DNA of 64,000 bases from Microvirga arvi (GTDB lineage Bacteria > Pseudomonadota > Alphaproteobacteria > Rhizobiales > Beijerinckiaceae). The stretch is from NCBI RefSeq assembly GCF_016892765.1, contig NZ_JAFEMD010000007.1, positions 1 through 64,000 on the forward strand, written 5' to 3'. A program made the translations under genes and the position numbers. A model generated the notes under the pieces. It ran no database searches. It saw nothing but the letters and a program-made list of their open reading frames with translations, and was not told where the DNA came from. Positions 39,565 through 48,160 of this stretch are shown here, in pieces (positions within the stretch are counted from its first letter, which is position 1; every line of letters begins with the position of its first letter).

Positions 39565-40347
39565 CTAGAGGGCCAACGCTCCCTGCTCCCGATCGAGACT
39601 GTCGCCCGCTTGCAGCGTTCCGCCGCTCAACACCTCCGCGTAGATGCCGCAGTCGAAATGACCGTAGGCCTTCATCAGGGTCTTCGGGATCTCCAGGTCG
39701 CGCAGGCCGGTGTCAGGATCGACGTTGGTGGCCGCGCAGCGCTCGATTCGCTTGGTCACCTTCAGGCGCACGCCGGAGGGCGCGGTCAAGATCTTGCCGA
39801 CGAGGTCGAACTCCGCCCATGGCGCGAGACCCTCGATGTGGATGTTGCCGCGAAAGCGTAAGGGATCGACGGGTGCGCCGACCACGCTCTCCAGCTCCCG
39901 CACGCTCGCCAGGTTGACGAGCGAGACGAAGCCGCGGCGGGAATCGGTGAAGCGGAAGCCGTCAGGGGCTGCGAGCACCTTCGGCGGGCCGCGCAGCTCC
40001 TTGGGCATGAAGCGGCGGAAGAACGCCTCGATGGCGAGCCGCCCCTCCCGGGTCGAGAGATCGCCCCGGGCCACCTCGCGCCCGCCCTGCTCGATGAAGA
40101 GCGTGGTGATGCTGTCGAGATAGCGGGTCTTGAGCCGCGCCAGGCTCTCGTTCCGCATCAGCATCAGGAACTTGATCTTGGGCTGGTGCTGCGGGTTGTC
40201 CGGCTCGAAGCCGGCCGGGCCGTTCTCGACGGCGAACAGCCGGTCGCCGGGGAAGTAATCGCCCTTGGTGAGCGCGACGGAGGACAGCGGCTCGGGCGAG
40301 AGGCCCTTCACGGGATAACGCTGGAGGGAAGCGATGCGGATGCTCAT
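39565..40347 (-). CDS. MOSC domain protein (molybdenum cofactor sulfurase-like)
   Basis: A 260-residue protein with an N-terminal MOSC_N beta-barrel (IASLQRYPVKGLSPEPL, GDRLFAVENG) and a C-terminal MOSC domain. RFRGNIHIEG and RCAATNVDPDTGLRD are the hallmark segments; the Cys in RCAATNVDP is the likely sulfur-carrying residue. Relatives bind Mo-cofactor or reduce N-hydroxylated compounds (mARC/YcbX type) with partner reductases. No partner is nearby. It converges with the RTX gene, 9 bases apart. Confidence 0.88.
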   Translation of the reverse strand: MSIRIASLQRYPVKGLSPEPLSSVALTKGDYFPGDRLFAVENGPAGFEPDNPQHQPKIKFLMLMRNESLARLKTRYLDSITTLFIEQGGREVARGDLSTREGRLAIEAFFRRFMPKELRGPPKVLAAPDGFRFTDSRRGFVSLVNLASVRELESVVGAPVDPLRFRGNIHIEGLAPWAEFDLVGKILTAPSGVRLKVTKRIERCAATNVDPDTGLRDLEIPKTLMKAYGHFDCGIYAEVLSGGTLQAGDSLDREQGALAL

Positions 40348-40512
40348 GCCGCCATGGATACGGTCTCAGCCGGAGGCGGGCAAGATGGATGCCGGTGTCA
40401 TGCCCGGGTTCCGAGCCGGGAGCCTTGCGAATTCACTCATCCGTGGACCATACCGCCCCTCTGGCGCGTTAGATGATTTGGGGCTTATTCCGGCTGAATC
40501 GGAGCCTCTGCC

Positions 40513-41244
40513 ATGGCACAGGTTCGAAAAACTCCGCAGCACCGGGACAACCGGCTTCTCGCGACCCTGACGCCGGATGATTTTGCCTTTCTGGAGCCAC
40601 ATCTGACCACCATCGACCTCAAGCGAGGCGAGACGCTCTACGAGACGGGCGAGACCATCGCGCATACCTATTTTCCTCACGATGCGATGGTGTCCCTCGT
40701 CACGGTCATGCATGACGGCAAGACTGTCGAGATGGCCACCTTCGGCTGTGAGGGGTTGTTCGGCCTGGTGAGCGCATTCGTGACCCGCCGATCGTTCGGG
40801 CGCTACATCGTGCAGATGAGTGGCACGGCGTCCCGCATCGAGCTCGGTAAGATGCACGAGGCCATGGCGGCTCGGCCGAACATCCAGCGCCTGGTCCTGC
40901 TCTTCAGCGAGGCGCTGTTGGCACAGACCCTTCAAACCGTGGCCTGCAACGCCGTCCACGGGGTGGAAGCCCGTTGCTGCCGATGGATCCTCATGAGCCA
41001 CGACAGAGCAGGCCAGCCCGATCTGCCGCTCACCCACGAGTTCCTGGCGGAGATGCTCGGGGTTCAGCGCTCGACGGTCAGCGACGTCGCCCGCGCTCTT
41101 CAGGACAAGGGCCTGATCCGCCAGGGCAGAGGCGTCATCACGGTCACGGATCGCCGGAGTCTCGAGGAAACCGCCTGCGAATGCTACGGGATCATCAGGC
41201 AGAAGTTCCAGCAGCTCCTGCCGAACACCTATGAGCGAGGCTGA
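40513..41244 (+). CDS. Crp/Fnr-family transcriptional regulator
   Basis: A 243-residue regulator. The N-terminal cyclic-nucleotide-binding-like barrel (about 15-135) contains LKRGETLYETGETIAHTYFP and FGCEGLFGL. It lacks the Cys cluster of Fnr and the canonical cAMP residues. The C-terminal winged helix (about 165-225) has LTHEFLAEMLGVQRSTVSDVARAL as its helix-turn-helix, followed by the wing GLIRQGRGVITVTD. This is the group common and numerous in Methylobacteriaceae and Bradyrhizobium-type genomes. Its effector is unknown. Confidence 0.9.
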   Translation: MAQVRKTPQHRDNRLLATLTPDDFAFLEPHLTTIDLKRGETLYETGETIAHTYFPHDAMVSLVTVMHDGKTVEMATFGCEGLFGLVSAFVTRRSFGRYIVQMSGTASRIELGKMHEAMAARPNIQRLVLLFSEALLAQTLQTVACNAVHGVEARCCRWILMSHDRAGQPDLPLTHEFLAEMLGVQRSTVSDVARALQDKGLIRQGRGVITVTDRRSLEETACECYGIIRQKFQQLLPNTYERG

Positions 41245-41320
41245 ACGGCGCTGCCGGCACCGTCGATATGCGCCCTGAAGCTCGCTTCGGCGACCATGCA
41301 GAGAAGCCTTGGCGCATGAG

Positions 41321-41347
41321 AAAAAGCCCTGCCGCAAGGCAGGGCTC
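41321..41347 (-). terminator. Rho-independent terminator of the small-protein operon
   Basis: The stem AGCCCTGCC / GGCAGGGCT has a GCAA loop and, read on the minus strand, is followed by TTTTT. It ends the two-gene unit 41987-41376 and may partly serve the Crp/Fnr gene from the other side. Confidence 0.85.
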
Positions 41348-41375
41348 CGTTGCTTTCAGCTAAACGACCCCGGGC

Positions 41376-41654
41376 CTACGAGGCATCTCCCGAACGGGCC
41401 ACCTTGGAGCGCTTCAGCTGAGGGGTGAAGCCGGCTTCGCGGCCGCGGGAGGCATCAATCTCCACCTGATGAGGATCCTGGTGCATGCCCTCATGGGCGG
41501 TCTGGTGCTCGGGGATATTGGTTTGAGGACCGGCCTCCTGCTTCATGCGCAGGGCCTTCTCGGCATTGGCCACCAGCTCCTGGCGGGCCTTTTCAGCCTG
41601 TTCGGCCTTGCGTTTCTTCGGGTTCAGGCGGGCAAGAAGATCGGAAAGAGCCAT
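41376..41654 (-). CDS. Small hydrophilic protein of unknown function
   Basis: A 92-residue protein starting MALSDLLARLNPKKRKAEQA. It is rich in Lys, Glu, Gln and Ala with one predicted helix, and the second half (TNIPEHQTAHEGMHQDPHQ) is disordered. There is no Cys and no signal peptide. It begins 6 bases after the stop of the gene at 41661-41987, so the two are one operon behind a promoter-like sequence of the general stress sigma type (42016-42040). No known family is recognised. Confidence 0.72.
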   Translation of the reverse strand: MALSDLLARLNPKKRKAEQAEKARQELVANAEKALRMKQEAGPQTNIPEHQTAHEGMHQDPHQVEIDASRGREAGFTPQLKRSKVARSGDAS

Positions 41655-41660
41655 TTCTTG

Positions 41661-41987
41661 TTACTCCTTGGCGCGGGAGAGGACGCCGTCCTCTTCGTCG
41701 CTGCGATGGGTTGGCGGGGCTTTGACGTTCTGGCGCGACACGGGGATGTCGCGGGAGGTCGCGATGGTGCCGGTGGAATCGCCGATGTCGCGGCTTTCCG
41801 CGATGCGTTCGGGGGTATCGTCCAGGTTCGAGCGCACACGGCCGTTTTCGGTGGTGTCGCCGAAGGTCTCCGGCGTCACCGAGGGCTGCTGCTCGATCGG
41901 GCTTTGCGGCACGCCCAAACCCATTTCCGCATTGCGGGCGAGGTCGGCGCGGGCTTTTTCGGCTTCCGAGCGCGGGTCGCGTGTCAT
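41661..41987 (-). CDS. Small disordered protein of unknown function
   Basis: A 108-residue protein, start ATG 41987 with a strong GAGGAGG site seven bases before it. It opens MTRDPRSEAEKARADLARNA (a charged helix), then a Thr/Ser/Asp-rich disordered part (TPETFGDTTENGRVRSNLDD) and ends DGVLSRAKE. The frame is also open far upstream, antisense to clpB, but the ribosome site and composition mark this start. It is the first gene of a two-gene operon. Confidence 0.72.
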   Translation of the reverse strand: MTRDPRSEAEKARADLARNAEMGLGVPQSPIEQQPSVTPETFGDTTENGRVRSNLDDTPERIAESRDIGDSTGTIATSRDIPVSRQNVKAPPTHRSDEEDGVLSRAKE

Positions 41988-42015
41988 GGGAACCTCCTCA
42001 AACTGTCGGGGGGTC

Positions 42016-42040
42016 AATGCCAGGACAGGAAGTGGGTTCC
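42016..42040 (-). promoter_or_regulatory. EcfG-like promoter for the small-protein operon
   Basis: On the minus strand the sequence reads GGAAC-N16-CATT. The alphaproteobacterial general stress sigma factor recognises GGAAC-N16/17-CGTT; here the -35 is exact and the -10 has one change. The start codon lies 29 bases beyond. Confidence 0.45.
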
Positions 42041-42164
42041 CCCTCTTGTTGTGTCCAATTAGACACACCACCTTAACGCCAGCGGACGCCTCCGGAGAGG
42101 GTCCGACATCGCAGGGTCTGTCTGTGCCTCCAGGAGGGCGGGTGGACCTGAGGAGGGATGATTG

Positions 42165-44786
42165 ATGAATTTCGAAAAATACACCGAACGTGCCCGGGGT
42201 TTCGTTCAGGCTGCGCAGAATCTGGCCATGCGGGAAGGCCATCCGCAGCTGTCGCCGGGCCATGTCCTCAAAGTCCTGCTGGACGATCCGGAAGGCCTCT
42301 GCGCCGGTCTCATCGACCAGGCCGGCGGCCGCTCCCGCGACGCTCATGCGGCGGTCGAGCAATGGCTCGCCAAGCAGCCGAAGGTTTCGGGCTCCGCCGC
42401 GCAGCCCCAGGCCACCCGCGACCTGATGCGCTTCTTCGACACCGCCGAGAAGGCCGCCGAGAAGGCGGGCGATTCCTACGTCACCGTCGAGCGGATGCTG
42501 CTGGCGCTGGCCGTCGAGAAGGACTCGGAGGCCGGCCGCATTCTCGCCCAGGCCGGCGTGACCGCCCAGGGGCTGAACACCGCCATCAATACCCTGCGCA
42601 AGGGCCGCACCGCCGACAACGCGACGGCGGAGAACGCCTATGACGCGCTCAAAAAATATGCCCGCGACCTCACCGAGGCGGCCCGCGACGGCAAGCTCGA
42701 TCCGGTGATCGGCCGCGACGAGGAGATCCGCCGCACGATTCAGGTGCTCTCGCGGCGCACCAAGAACAACCCGGTTCTCATCGGCGAGCCCGGCGTCGGC
42801 AAGACCGCCATCGTCGAAGGCCTCGCTTTGCGCATCGTCAACGGCGACGTGCCGGAATCGCTCAAGGACAAGCAGCTGCTGGCCCTCGACATGGGCGCGC
42901 TGATCGCCGGCGCGAAATATCGCGGCGAGTTCGAGGAGCGCCTGAAAAGCGTACTCAGCGAAGTGACGTCGGCCGAGGGCGGCATCATCCTGTTCATCGA
43001 CGAGATGCACACGCTGGTCGGCGCCGGCAAGGCCGACGGCGCGATGGATGCGTCGAACTTGCTTAAGCCTGCGCTCGCCCGCGGGGAGCTGCACTGCGTC
43101 GGCGCGACCACCCTCGACGAGTACCGCAAGCACGTGGAGAAGGACGCGGCTTTGGCCCGCAGATTCCAGCCGGTCTTCGTGAGCGAGCCCACGGTGGAGG
43201 ACACCGTGTCGATCCTGCGCGGTCTCAAGGAAAAGTACGAGCAGCATCACGGGGTGCGCATCACCGACTCGGCGCTGGTGGCTGCAGCGACGCTGTCGAA
43301 CCGCTACATCACCGACCGCTTCCTGCCGGACAAGGCCATCGACCTCGTCGACGAGGCCTCCTCGCGCCTGCGCATGCAGGTCGATTCGAAGCCCGAGGAG
43401 CTCGACAACATCGACCGCGAGATCGTGCGCCTGAAGATCGAGCAGGAGGCCCTGAAGAAGGAGACGGATTCCGCCTCCAGGGACCGCCTCGAGCGCCTCA
43501 CCAAGGAGCTGGCGGAGCTTGAGGAGCAGTCGGCCGCCATCACGGCGCGCTGGAAGGCGGAGAAGGACAAGCTCGGCACCGCGGCCGACCTGAAGAAGAA
43601 GCTCGAGGAGGCCCGCAACCAACTCGCCTCCGCGCAGCGCGCGGGCGATTGGGCCAAGGCCGGCGAGCTCTCCTACGGCGTCATCCCAGGGCTCGAGAAG
43701 GAGCTCTCCGAGGTCGAGGCCAGGGCCGATGGCGGCGGTCTGATGGAAGAGGCGGTGACGCCCGACCACGTGGCCGGCGTCGTCTCGCGCTGGACCGGCG
43801 TGCCCGTCGACAAGATGCTGGAGGGCGAGCGTGAGAAGCTGCTGCAAATGGAGCAGGCGATTGCCAAGCGCGTCGTCGGCCAGAGCGAGGCGGTGGCAGC
43901 GGTTTCCACCGCCGTGCGGCGCGCCCGCGCCGGCCTGCAGGATCCGAACCGGCCCATCGGCTCGTTCATGTTCCTCGGCCCCACGGGCGTCGGCAAGACG
44001 GAGCTGACCAAGGCGCTCGCTGCCTTCCTGTTCGACGACGAGACCGCGCTCGTGCGCCTCGATATGTCGGAATACATGGAGAAGCACTCGGTGGCCCGGC
44101 TCATCGGCGCGCCTCCCGGCTATGTGGGCTACGAGGAGGGCGGCGCGCTCACCGAGGCCGTCCGCCGCAGGCCCTATCAGGTGGTTTTGTTCGACGAGAT
44201 CGAGAAGGCGCATCCGGACGTGTTCAACGTCCTGCTGCAGGTGCTCGACGACGGACGCCTCACGGACGGGCAAGGGCGCACCGTGGACTTCCGCAACACC
44301 CTCATCATCATGACCTCGAACCTGGGCGCCGAGTACCTGGTGAACCAGGGTGAAGGCCATGATACGGACGAGGTTCGCGACGAGGTCATGGGCGTGGTGC
44401 GCGCGCATTTCCGGCCCGAATTCCTCAACCGCGTGGACGAGATCATCCTGTTCCACCGGCTGCAGCGGTCCGAGATGGGCGCCATCGTCGACATCCAGCT
44501 CGGCCGCCTGCAGAAGCTGCTGGAGGATCGCAAGATCACCCTCGAGCTCGACGGGGATGCAAGAGCCTGGCTCGCCGACAAGGGCTATGACCCGGCTTAC
44601 GGCGCGCGTCCGTTGAAGCGCGTGATCCAGAAGCACGTGCAGGATCCGCTGGCGGAGCTGATTCTCGCCGGCGAGATCAAGGACGGCGAAACCGTGCCCG
44701 TGCACGCGGGCCCCATGGGCCTGATGATCGGCGACGTCACGGTCAGCGGCACTGAGCGCCCGCCGCAGGGCGTGCGGTTGAACTAA
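42165..44786 (+). CDS. clpB: ATP-dependent chaperone ClpB
   Basis: An 873-residue Hsp100 disaggregase that works with DnaK to rescue aggregated proteins. The N-terminal Clp_N repeat domain starts [19 protein letters not shown]. Walker A1 is in [15 protein letters not shown] (about 205), followed by the long middle coiled-coil (about 405-525) with alternating Lys/Glu helices, and Walker A2 in [14 protein letters not shown]. Arginine fingers and the C-terminal [13 protein letters not shown] segment are intact. ATG 42165 follows AGGAGGG; a TTG three bases earlier is also in frame. I see no convincing RpoH promoter. Confidence 0.98.
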   Translation: MNFEKYTERARGFVQAAQNLAMREGHPQLSPGHVLKVLLDDPEGLCAGLIDQAGGRSRDAHAAVEQWLAKQPKVSGSAAQPQATRDLMRFFDTAEKAAEKAGDSYVTVERMLLALAVEKDSEAGRILAQAGVTAQGLNTAINTLRKGRTADNATAENAYDALKKYARDLTEAARDGKLDPVIGRDEEIRRTIQVLSRRTKNNPVLIGEPGVGKTAIVEGLALRIVNGDVPESLKDKQLLALDMGALIAGAKYRGEFEERLKSVLSEVTSAEGGIILFIDEMHTLVGAGKADGAMDASNLLKPALARGELHCVGATTLDEYRKHVEKDAALARRFQPVFVSEPTVEDTVSILRGLKEKYEQHHGVRITDSALVAAATLSNRYITDRFLPDKAIDLVDEASSRLRMQVDSKPEELDNIDREIVRLKIEQEALKKETDSASRDRLERLTKELAELEEQSAAITARWKAEKDKLGTAADLKKKLEEARNQLASAQRAGDWAKAGELSYGVIPGLEKELSEVEARADGGGLMEEAVTPDHVAGVVSRWTGVPVDKMLEGEREKLLQMEQAIAKRVVGQSEAVAAVSTAVRRARAGLQDPNRPIGSFMFLGPTGVGKTELTKALAAFLFDDETALVRLDMSEYMEKHSVARLIGAPPGYVGYEEGGALTEAVRRRPYQVVLFDEIEKAHPDVFNVLLQVLDDGRLTDGQGRTVDFRNTLIIMTSNLGAEYLVNQGEGHDTDEVRDEVMGVVRAHFRPEFLNRVDEIILFHRLQRSEMGAIVDIQLGRLQKLLEDRKITLELDGDARAWLADKGYDPAYGARPLKRVIQKHVQDPLAELILAGEIKDGETVPVHAGPMGLMIGDVTVSGTERPPQGVRLN

Positions 44787-44812
44787 AGCTCTCTCTGCTT
44801 CGAAACGAGAAT

Positions 44813-44838
44813 GGCCGGGCGTTTGCCCGGCCTTTTTT
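44813..44838 (+). terminator. Rho-independent terminator of clpB
   Basis: The perfect stem GGCCGGGC / GCCCGGCC has a GTTT loop and is followed by six Ts. Confidence 0.95.
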
Positions 44839-44848
44839 CATTCTCTTT

Positions 44849-44930
44849 CGTCATCCCCGGGCTTGTCCCGGGGATCCACGCCTTTACCGTCGCTGAAAAC
44901 GTGGATGGCCGGAACAAGTCCGGCCATGAC
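44849..44930. repeat. Two-hairpin palindromic repeat, family 3, complete copy (+ orientation)
   Basis: GTCATCCCCGGGCTTGTCCCGGGGATCCACG is a first hairpin; GTGGATGGCCGGAACAAGTCCGGCCATGAC is the second. The outer bases of the two halves (GTCAT and ATGAC) also pair. A complete copy lies inverted at 63733-63822. A single hairpin of this family is at 50625-50658, and degenerate ones are at 1013 and 16090. Confidence 0.85.
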
Positions 44931-44953
44931 TGGGAGGATGATGCTATCTCCGA

Positions 44954-45394
44954 TCACTCCGCAGCGGCGCGGAAATCGTCCTCGTCATTGGCGAAGGGCA
45001 CACCCTCGCTCTGGCGCTCGGAGCGAAGGGGCGCGTTGCCCTCGCGCAGGAGCATGTCCTTGTCGGTGCGCTCCGCCTTGTCCTCCCGCAGCTCGCGCTT
45101 GGAGCGGCGAAGCTGCTTCGCCGTCTTCTGCAGCGCAGCCCGGAAGGCGGTGTAGAGGTCCTTGTCCTTGGCCTCCCCGCTCATCATCTTGAGCGCGCCC
45201 ATCTGCATGTTGACCGTGCACCGATAGGTGATGCCCTCCCGCGTGACATGAACCGATGCCAGGCTGAGGTGCCCGAAATACTTGCTCGCCACCTGGCGGA
45301 TGTTCGTCTTCGCGTAGTCCGGGAAATTGTCGCCTAGATCGACATTGGCGCTTTGCACGAGGATGTTGTTGTCGCCGTCATTGGTCTGCTTCAT
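44954..45394 (-). CDS. hpf: Ribosome hibernation-promoting factor / RaiA-like protein
   Basis: A 146-residue protein. The N-terminal domain has the HPF/RaiA beta-alpha-beta fold: ILVQSANVDLGDNFPDYAK, then HVTREGITYRCTVNMQMG and DLYTAFRAALQKTAKQLRRSK. This domain binds the 30S decoding channel and silences ribosomes in stationary phase. The long-HPF C-terminal dimerisation domain is absent; instead there is a short charged tail (GVPFANDEDDFRAAAE). A long HPF probably exists elsewhere next to rpoN, making this a second, stress-type copy. That is inference. Confidence 0.82.
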   Translation of the reverse strand: MKQTNDGDNNILVQSANVDLGDNFPDYAKTNIRQVASKYFGHLSLASVHVTREGITYRCTVNMQMGALKMMSGEAKDKDLYTAFRAALQKTAKQLRRSKRELREDKAERTDKDMLLREGNAPLRSERQSEGVPFANDEDDFRAAAE

Positions 45395-45426
45395 TCACTC
45401 CTCCGTCGCATGAAGGTTCGGGGGCT

Positions 45427-45451
45427 AACGGTCTGTGAGCGTGAAGGTTGC
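45427..45451 (-). promoter_or_regulatory. EcfG-like promoter for hpf
   Basis: On the minus strand it reads GCAAC-N16-CGTT, one mismatch from GGAAC-N16-CGTT, and ends 33 bases before the hpf start codon. Confidence 0.35.
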
Positions 45452-45482
45452 GAAGTAACAGAAATGAGTTTCCTGCAACGCT

Positions 45483-46589
45483 TCAAGGCCGGCGGGTGCG
45501 TGTTCCCTGCTCGCCCACGTCCACGACCGTAACCTCGACGGTTTCCGAGCGATTGTTCCGCCTGATCGCGAGCTTGACCGTGTTCCCGACGCCGACGCGC
45601 TCGAGCCTGTCCGTCAGGTCCGAAAGGCGCCGCACGGGCGCGTCATCGACGCCCACGATCACATCGCCGATGATGCCGGCCCTGGTGTCCACGCCGCGCA
45701 GGCCGGCCCGCTCCGCCGGCGAGTCCGGCACGATTCCTGCCACGATCACGCCCGTCACACCAAGCTGGGCCGTGAGCGTCTCGTCGCCGGCGAGAATGCC
45801 GATGCCGGGCGTGGGCACCCGGCCGGTGCGGATGAGCTCCGGCACCACCCGGTTGACCACGTCGACCGGAATGGCGAAGCCGATGCCCGCGCTCGTGCCG
45901 GAGGGCGAATAGATCGCCGTGTTGACGCCGATCAGGCGACCGGCGGAATCGAGCAGCGGCCCGCCGGAATTGCCGGGATTGATGGCGGCATCGGTCTGGA
46001 TCACGTCGGCGATCTCACGCCCGCCGCTGGTCGGCAGGCGGCGCTTGAGCGCGCTGATGATCCCGCTGGTGAGCGACTGGTCGAGACCGAACGGGTTGCC
46101 GATGGCGAAGGCTGCTTGGCCCACCTTCAGATCGGCCGAGCTTCCCACGTTGAGGGGCGCCGGCAGGCCGCTTTGCCGCTGGAGACGCAGGACCGCGAGA
46201 TCGTAGTTCGGCGCGCGCCCCACCACCTCGGCCGGCAGCACCTCTCCCGAGGCCAAGCGGACGACGAAGGAGGCTCCGTTCTCCACCACGTGCTCGTTCG
46301 TCACCACATGGCCCGCTGCGTCCCAGACGAAGCCCGTGCCGGATCCGGCCTGTTCCGCTTCCGTCGTGCGGCCTCGACCCGACAGGCTCACCACCTGGAC
46401 GACGGAGGGCGCCACGGTCTCGAAGACCTGGATCGTCGTGCGCTCGAATTCCGCCAGATCGCCCCGCGCCGCGACGGGCCGCGGCTCACGCGCGGACGTG
46501 AGATAGGTGTTCACGTAAGGCTGCAGCACGAGGATCGCGAGCAGCACCGCCACGACCAGCATGATGATTCGCGTCGTCCGGTCCTGCAT
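45483..46589 (-). CDS. HtrA/DegP-type serine protease with one PDZ domain
   Basis: A 368-residue membrane-anchored protease. One N-terminal transmembrane helix (about 7-25) is followed by a periplasmic trypsin-like domain. The catalytic residues are visible: His in HVVTNEHVVENG, Asp in APNYDLAVLRLQ and Ser in INPGNSGGPLLDSAG. One PDZ domain (about 255-355) follows. The single PDZ and the anchor make it more like DegS or a short HtrA than DegP, but no RseA-type partner is nearby. The start at 46589 has GGGAGG. A TTG at 46607 is an alternative. Confidence 0.9.
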   Translation of the reverse strand: MQDRTTRIIMLVVAVLLAILVLQPYVNTYLTSAREPRPVAARGDLAEFERTTIQVFETVAPSVVQVVSLSGRGRTTEAEQAGSGTGFVWDAAGHVVTNEHVVENGASFVVRLASGEVLPAEVVGRAPNYDLAVLRLQRQSGLPAPLNVGSSADLKVGQAAFAIGNPFGLDQSLTSGIISALKRRLPTSGGREIADVIQTDAAINPGNSGGPLLDSAGRLIGVNTAIYSPSGTSAGIGFAIPVDVVNRVVPELIRTGRVPTPGIGILAGDETLTAQLGVTGVIVAGIVPDSPAERAGLRGVDTRAGIIGDVIVGVDDAPVRRLSDLTDRLERVGVGNTVKLAIRRNNRSETVEVTVVDVGEQGTRTRRP

Positions 46590-46621
46590 TGTACCTCCCG
46601 CTCCCAATCAGCCCCTCTCAC

Positions 46622-46646
46622 AACGGACACGCTTGAGCGAAGTTCA
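46622..46646 (-). promoter_or_regulatory. EcfG-like promoter for the HtrA-type protease gene
   Basis: On the minus strand it reads TGAAC-N16-CGTT, one mismatch from consensus, 33 bases upstream of the start codon. The short distance is normal for ECF promoters. Confidence 0.42.
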
Positions 46647-46776
46647 CCGCACCTTGCCGAAGCCGGTTCGAGGAACCTCGGGCGCAGCATCCGCTTGTCC
46701 CTGCTGATGGATGGTTGAGCTTCTCTGGCGAAAGACAAGCCCTCCCCTCTCACCTTGGCCCAAGGAGGATGCCGCC

Positions 46777-48057
46777 TTGCATGAGCCGTCATTGCCGGGA
46801 AGCGCGAAACGGCCCGCCGTTCAGGCAGGCATCTTTCCAACGTTCTTCCTGTCCGGGTTTGAGTGCTCCACCTTCATCTGGAAGGATCGGGGACGCCGGG
46901 ACCTCGTGGCCGAGACGCAGCACCGCGAGCATGTGGACGAGGATTACGCCTTCCTGCGCTCGCTCGGCATCGCGGTGGCGCGCCAGGGCATTCCCTGGCC
47001 CTTCGTGGACAAGGGCGGCACTTACGATTTCTCGGGCCTCGATCCGTTCATCGTCGCCATGAACCGCCACCAGATCCTGCCGATCTGGGACCTGTGCCAT
47101 TACGGCTATCCCGACGACGTCGATCCTTTCGCCCCGGACTTCGCCGAGCGCTTCGCGGCCTATGCCAGGGCGGCGGCGGAATACGTGACGCCGCGGATTC
47201 GCGGGCCGCATTTCTTCACGCCGATCAATGAGATCACCTTCTTCGCCTTCATGGGCGGCGAATGGGGCTGGACCGCGCCCTTCGGCAAGACCGACGAGCT
47301 GCGGCAGAACCTGCGGCTGGCCCTGTGCCGAGCCGACATTGCAGCGGTGAACGCCATTCGCGCGGTCGACCCGCAAGCGCGCATGGTGCACATCGATCCG
47401 CTGATCCTCGTGGTCGCCCCGCGCGACCGGCCCGACCTCAAGGATGAGGCGGACCGCGAGACCTATGAGGACACCTTCTACGCCTGGGACGTGATCGCCG
47501 GACGGCGGCACCCGGAGCTTGGCGGCTCGCCGGAGGTGCTCGATATCGTCGGCGTCAACTGCTACTCGTTCGGCCAGATGGAATATCGCGAGAACGGACC
47601 GCACGCCTCGCTGGAGCCGCATGACGAGCGCATCCGCCCCCTGGGCGACCTGCTCACCTTCGCCTGGGAACGCTACCGCCGCCCGATGGTCGTCGGCGAG
47701 ACGAGCGGCCTGCGCGAAGGACGCCCCGACTGGCTGTGCGACATCGTCGAGGAATCGCTCGCCGCCGTGCGCAAGGGTATCGACCTGCACGGCGTGTGCC
47801 TCTTCCCCGCCGTCGACATGCCCGACTGGCACAACGGCGAATGGCTGCACAATGGGCTCTGCGATCTGGTGGAGGAGAACGGGCGCCTGAAGCGGGTGCC
47901 GTTCCAGCCCTATATCGACGAGCTGCGGCTCTGGCAGAAGCGCCTGAACCGGGTGACGGAACTCGACGAGGATCCGTTCAGCGATCCGGTGGATCTTGCC
48001 GACATCAAGCGCGCCGCCGAGGAGATGCAAATCACCTCCGACAAGGATTGGTGCTGA
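46777..48057 (+). CDS. Glycoside hydrolase-like (beta-glucosidase-type) protein
   Basis: A 426-residue protein with a TIM-barrel fold of the GH-A clan, most like GH1. The probable acid/base Glu is in FTPINEITFFAF and the probable nucleophile Glu in MVVGETSGLREG; other segments are LRSLGIAVARQGIPWPFVD and LDIVGVNCYSFGQME. The start TTG 46777 is chosen because AAGGAGG ends eight bases before it; the frame is also open to ATG 46711, but that N-terminus has no family character. There is no signal peptide. The substrate could be a plant or stress-linked glycoside but is unknown. Confidence 0.78.
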   Translation: MHEPSLPGSAKRPAVQAGIFPTFFLSGFECSTFIWKDRGRRDLVAETQHREHVDEDYAFLRSLGIAVARQGIPWPFVDKGGTYDFSGLDPFIVAMNRHQILPIWDLCHYGYPDDVDPFAPDFAERFAAYARAAAEYVTPRIRGPHFFTPINEITFFAFMGGEWGWTAPFGKTDELRQNLRLALCRADIAAVNAIRAVDPQARMVHIDPLILVVAPRDRPDLKDEADRETYEDTFYAWDVIAGRRHPELGGSPEVLDIVGVNCYSFGQMEYRENGPHASLEPHDERIRPLGDLLTFAWERYRRPMVVGETSGLREGRPDWLCDIVEESLAAVRKGIDLHGVCLFPAVDMPDWHNGEWLHNGLCDLVEENGRLKRVPFQPYIDELRLWQKRLNRVTELDEDPFSDPVDLADIKRAAEEMQITSDKDWC

Positions 48058-48160
48058 TCACCGGGGAGGGATCAGAGGCCGGAGCGGCATTTCACCTTTC
48101 CCCCATGGCAGCCATGCAATAGCATTCGCCGGGCGCCCGCCTCTCACCACCCGGCCGACC

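Noticed and set aside
42000..42160. RpoH (heat-shock) promoter for clpB, and TGTGTCCAATTAGACACA as an operator
   Set aside because: A CTTG box is present, but no acceptable -10 box at 17-18 bases. The near-palindrome is short with two mismatches, so I do not claim it.
41988..44705. Upstream part of a 1014-codon minus-strand frame antisense to clpB
   Set aside because: Shadow of clpB. Only its last 108 codons (41661-41987) have a ribosome site and gene-like composition.
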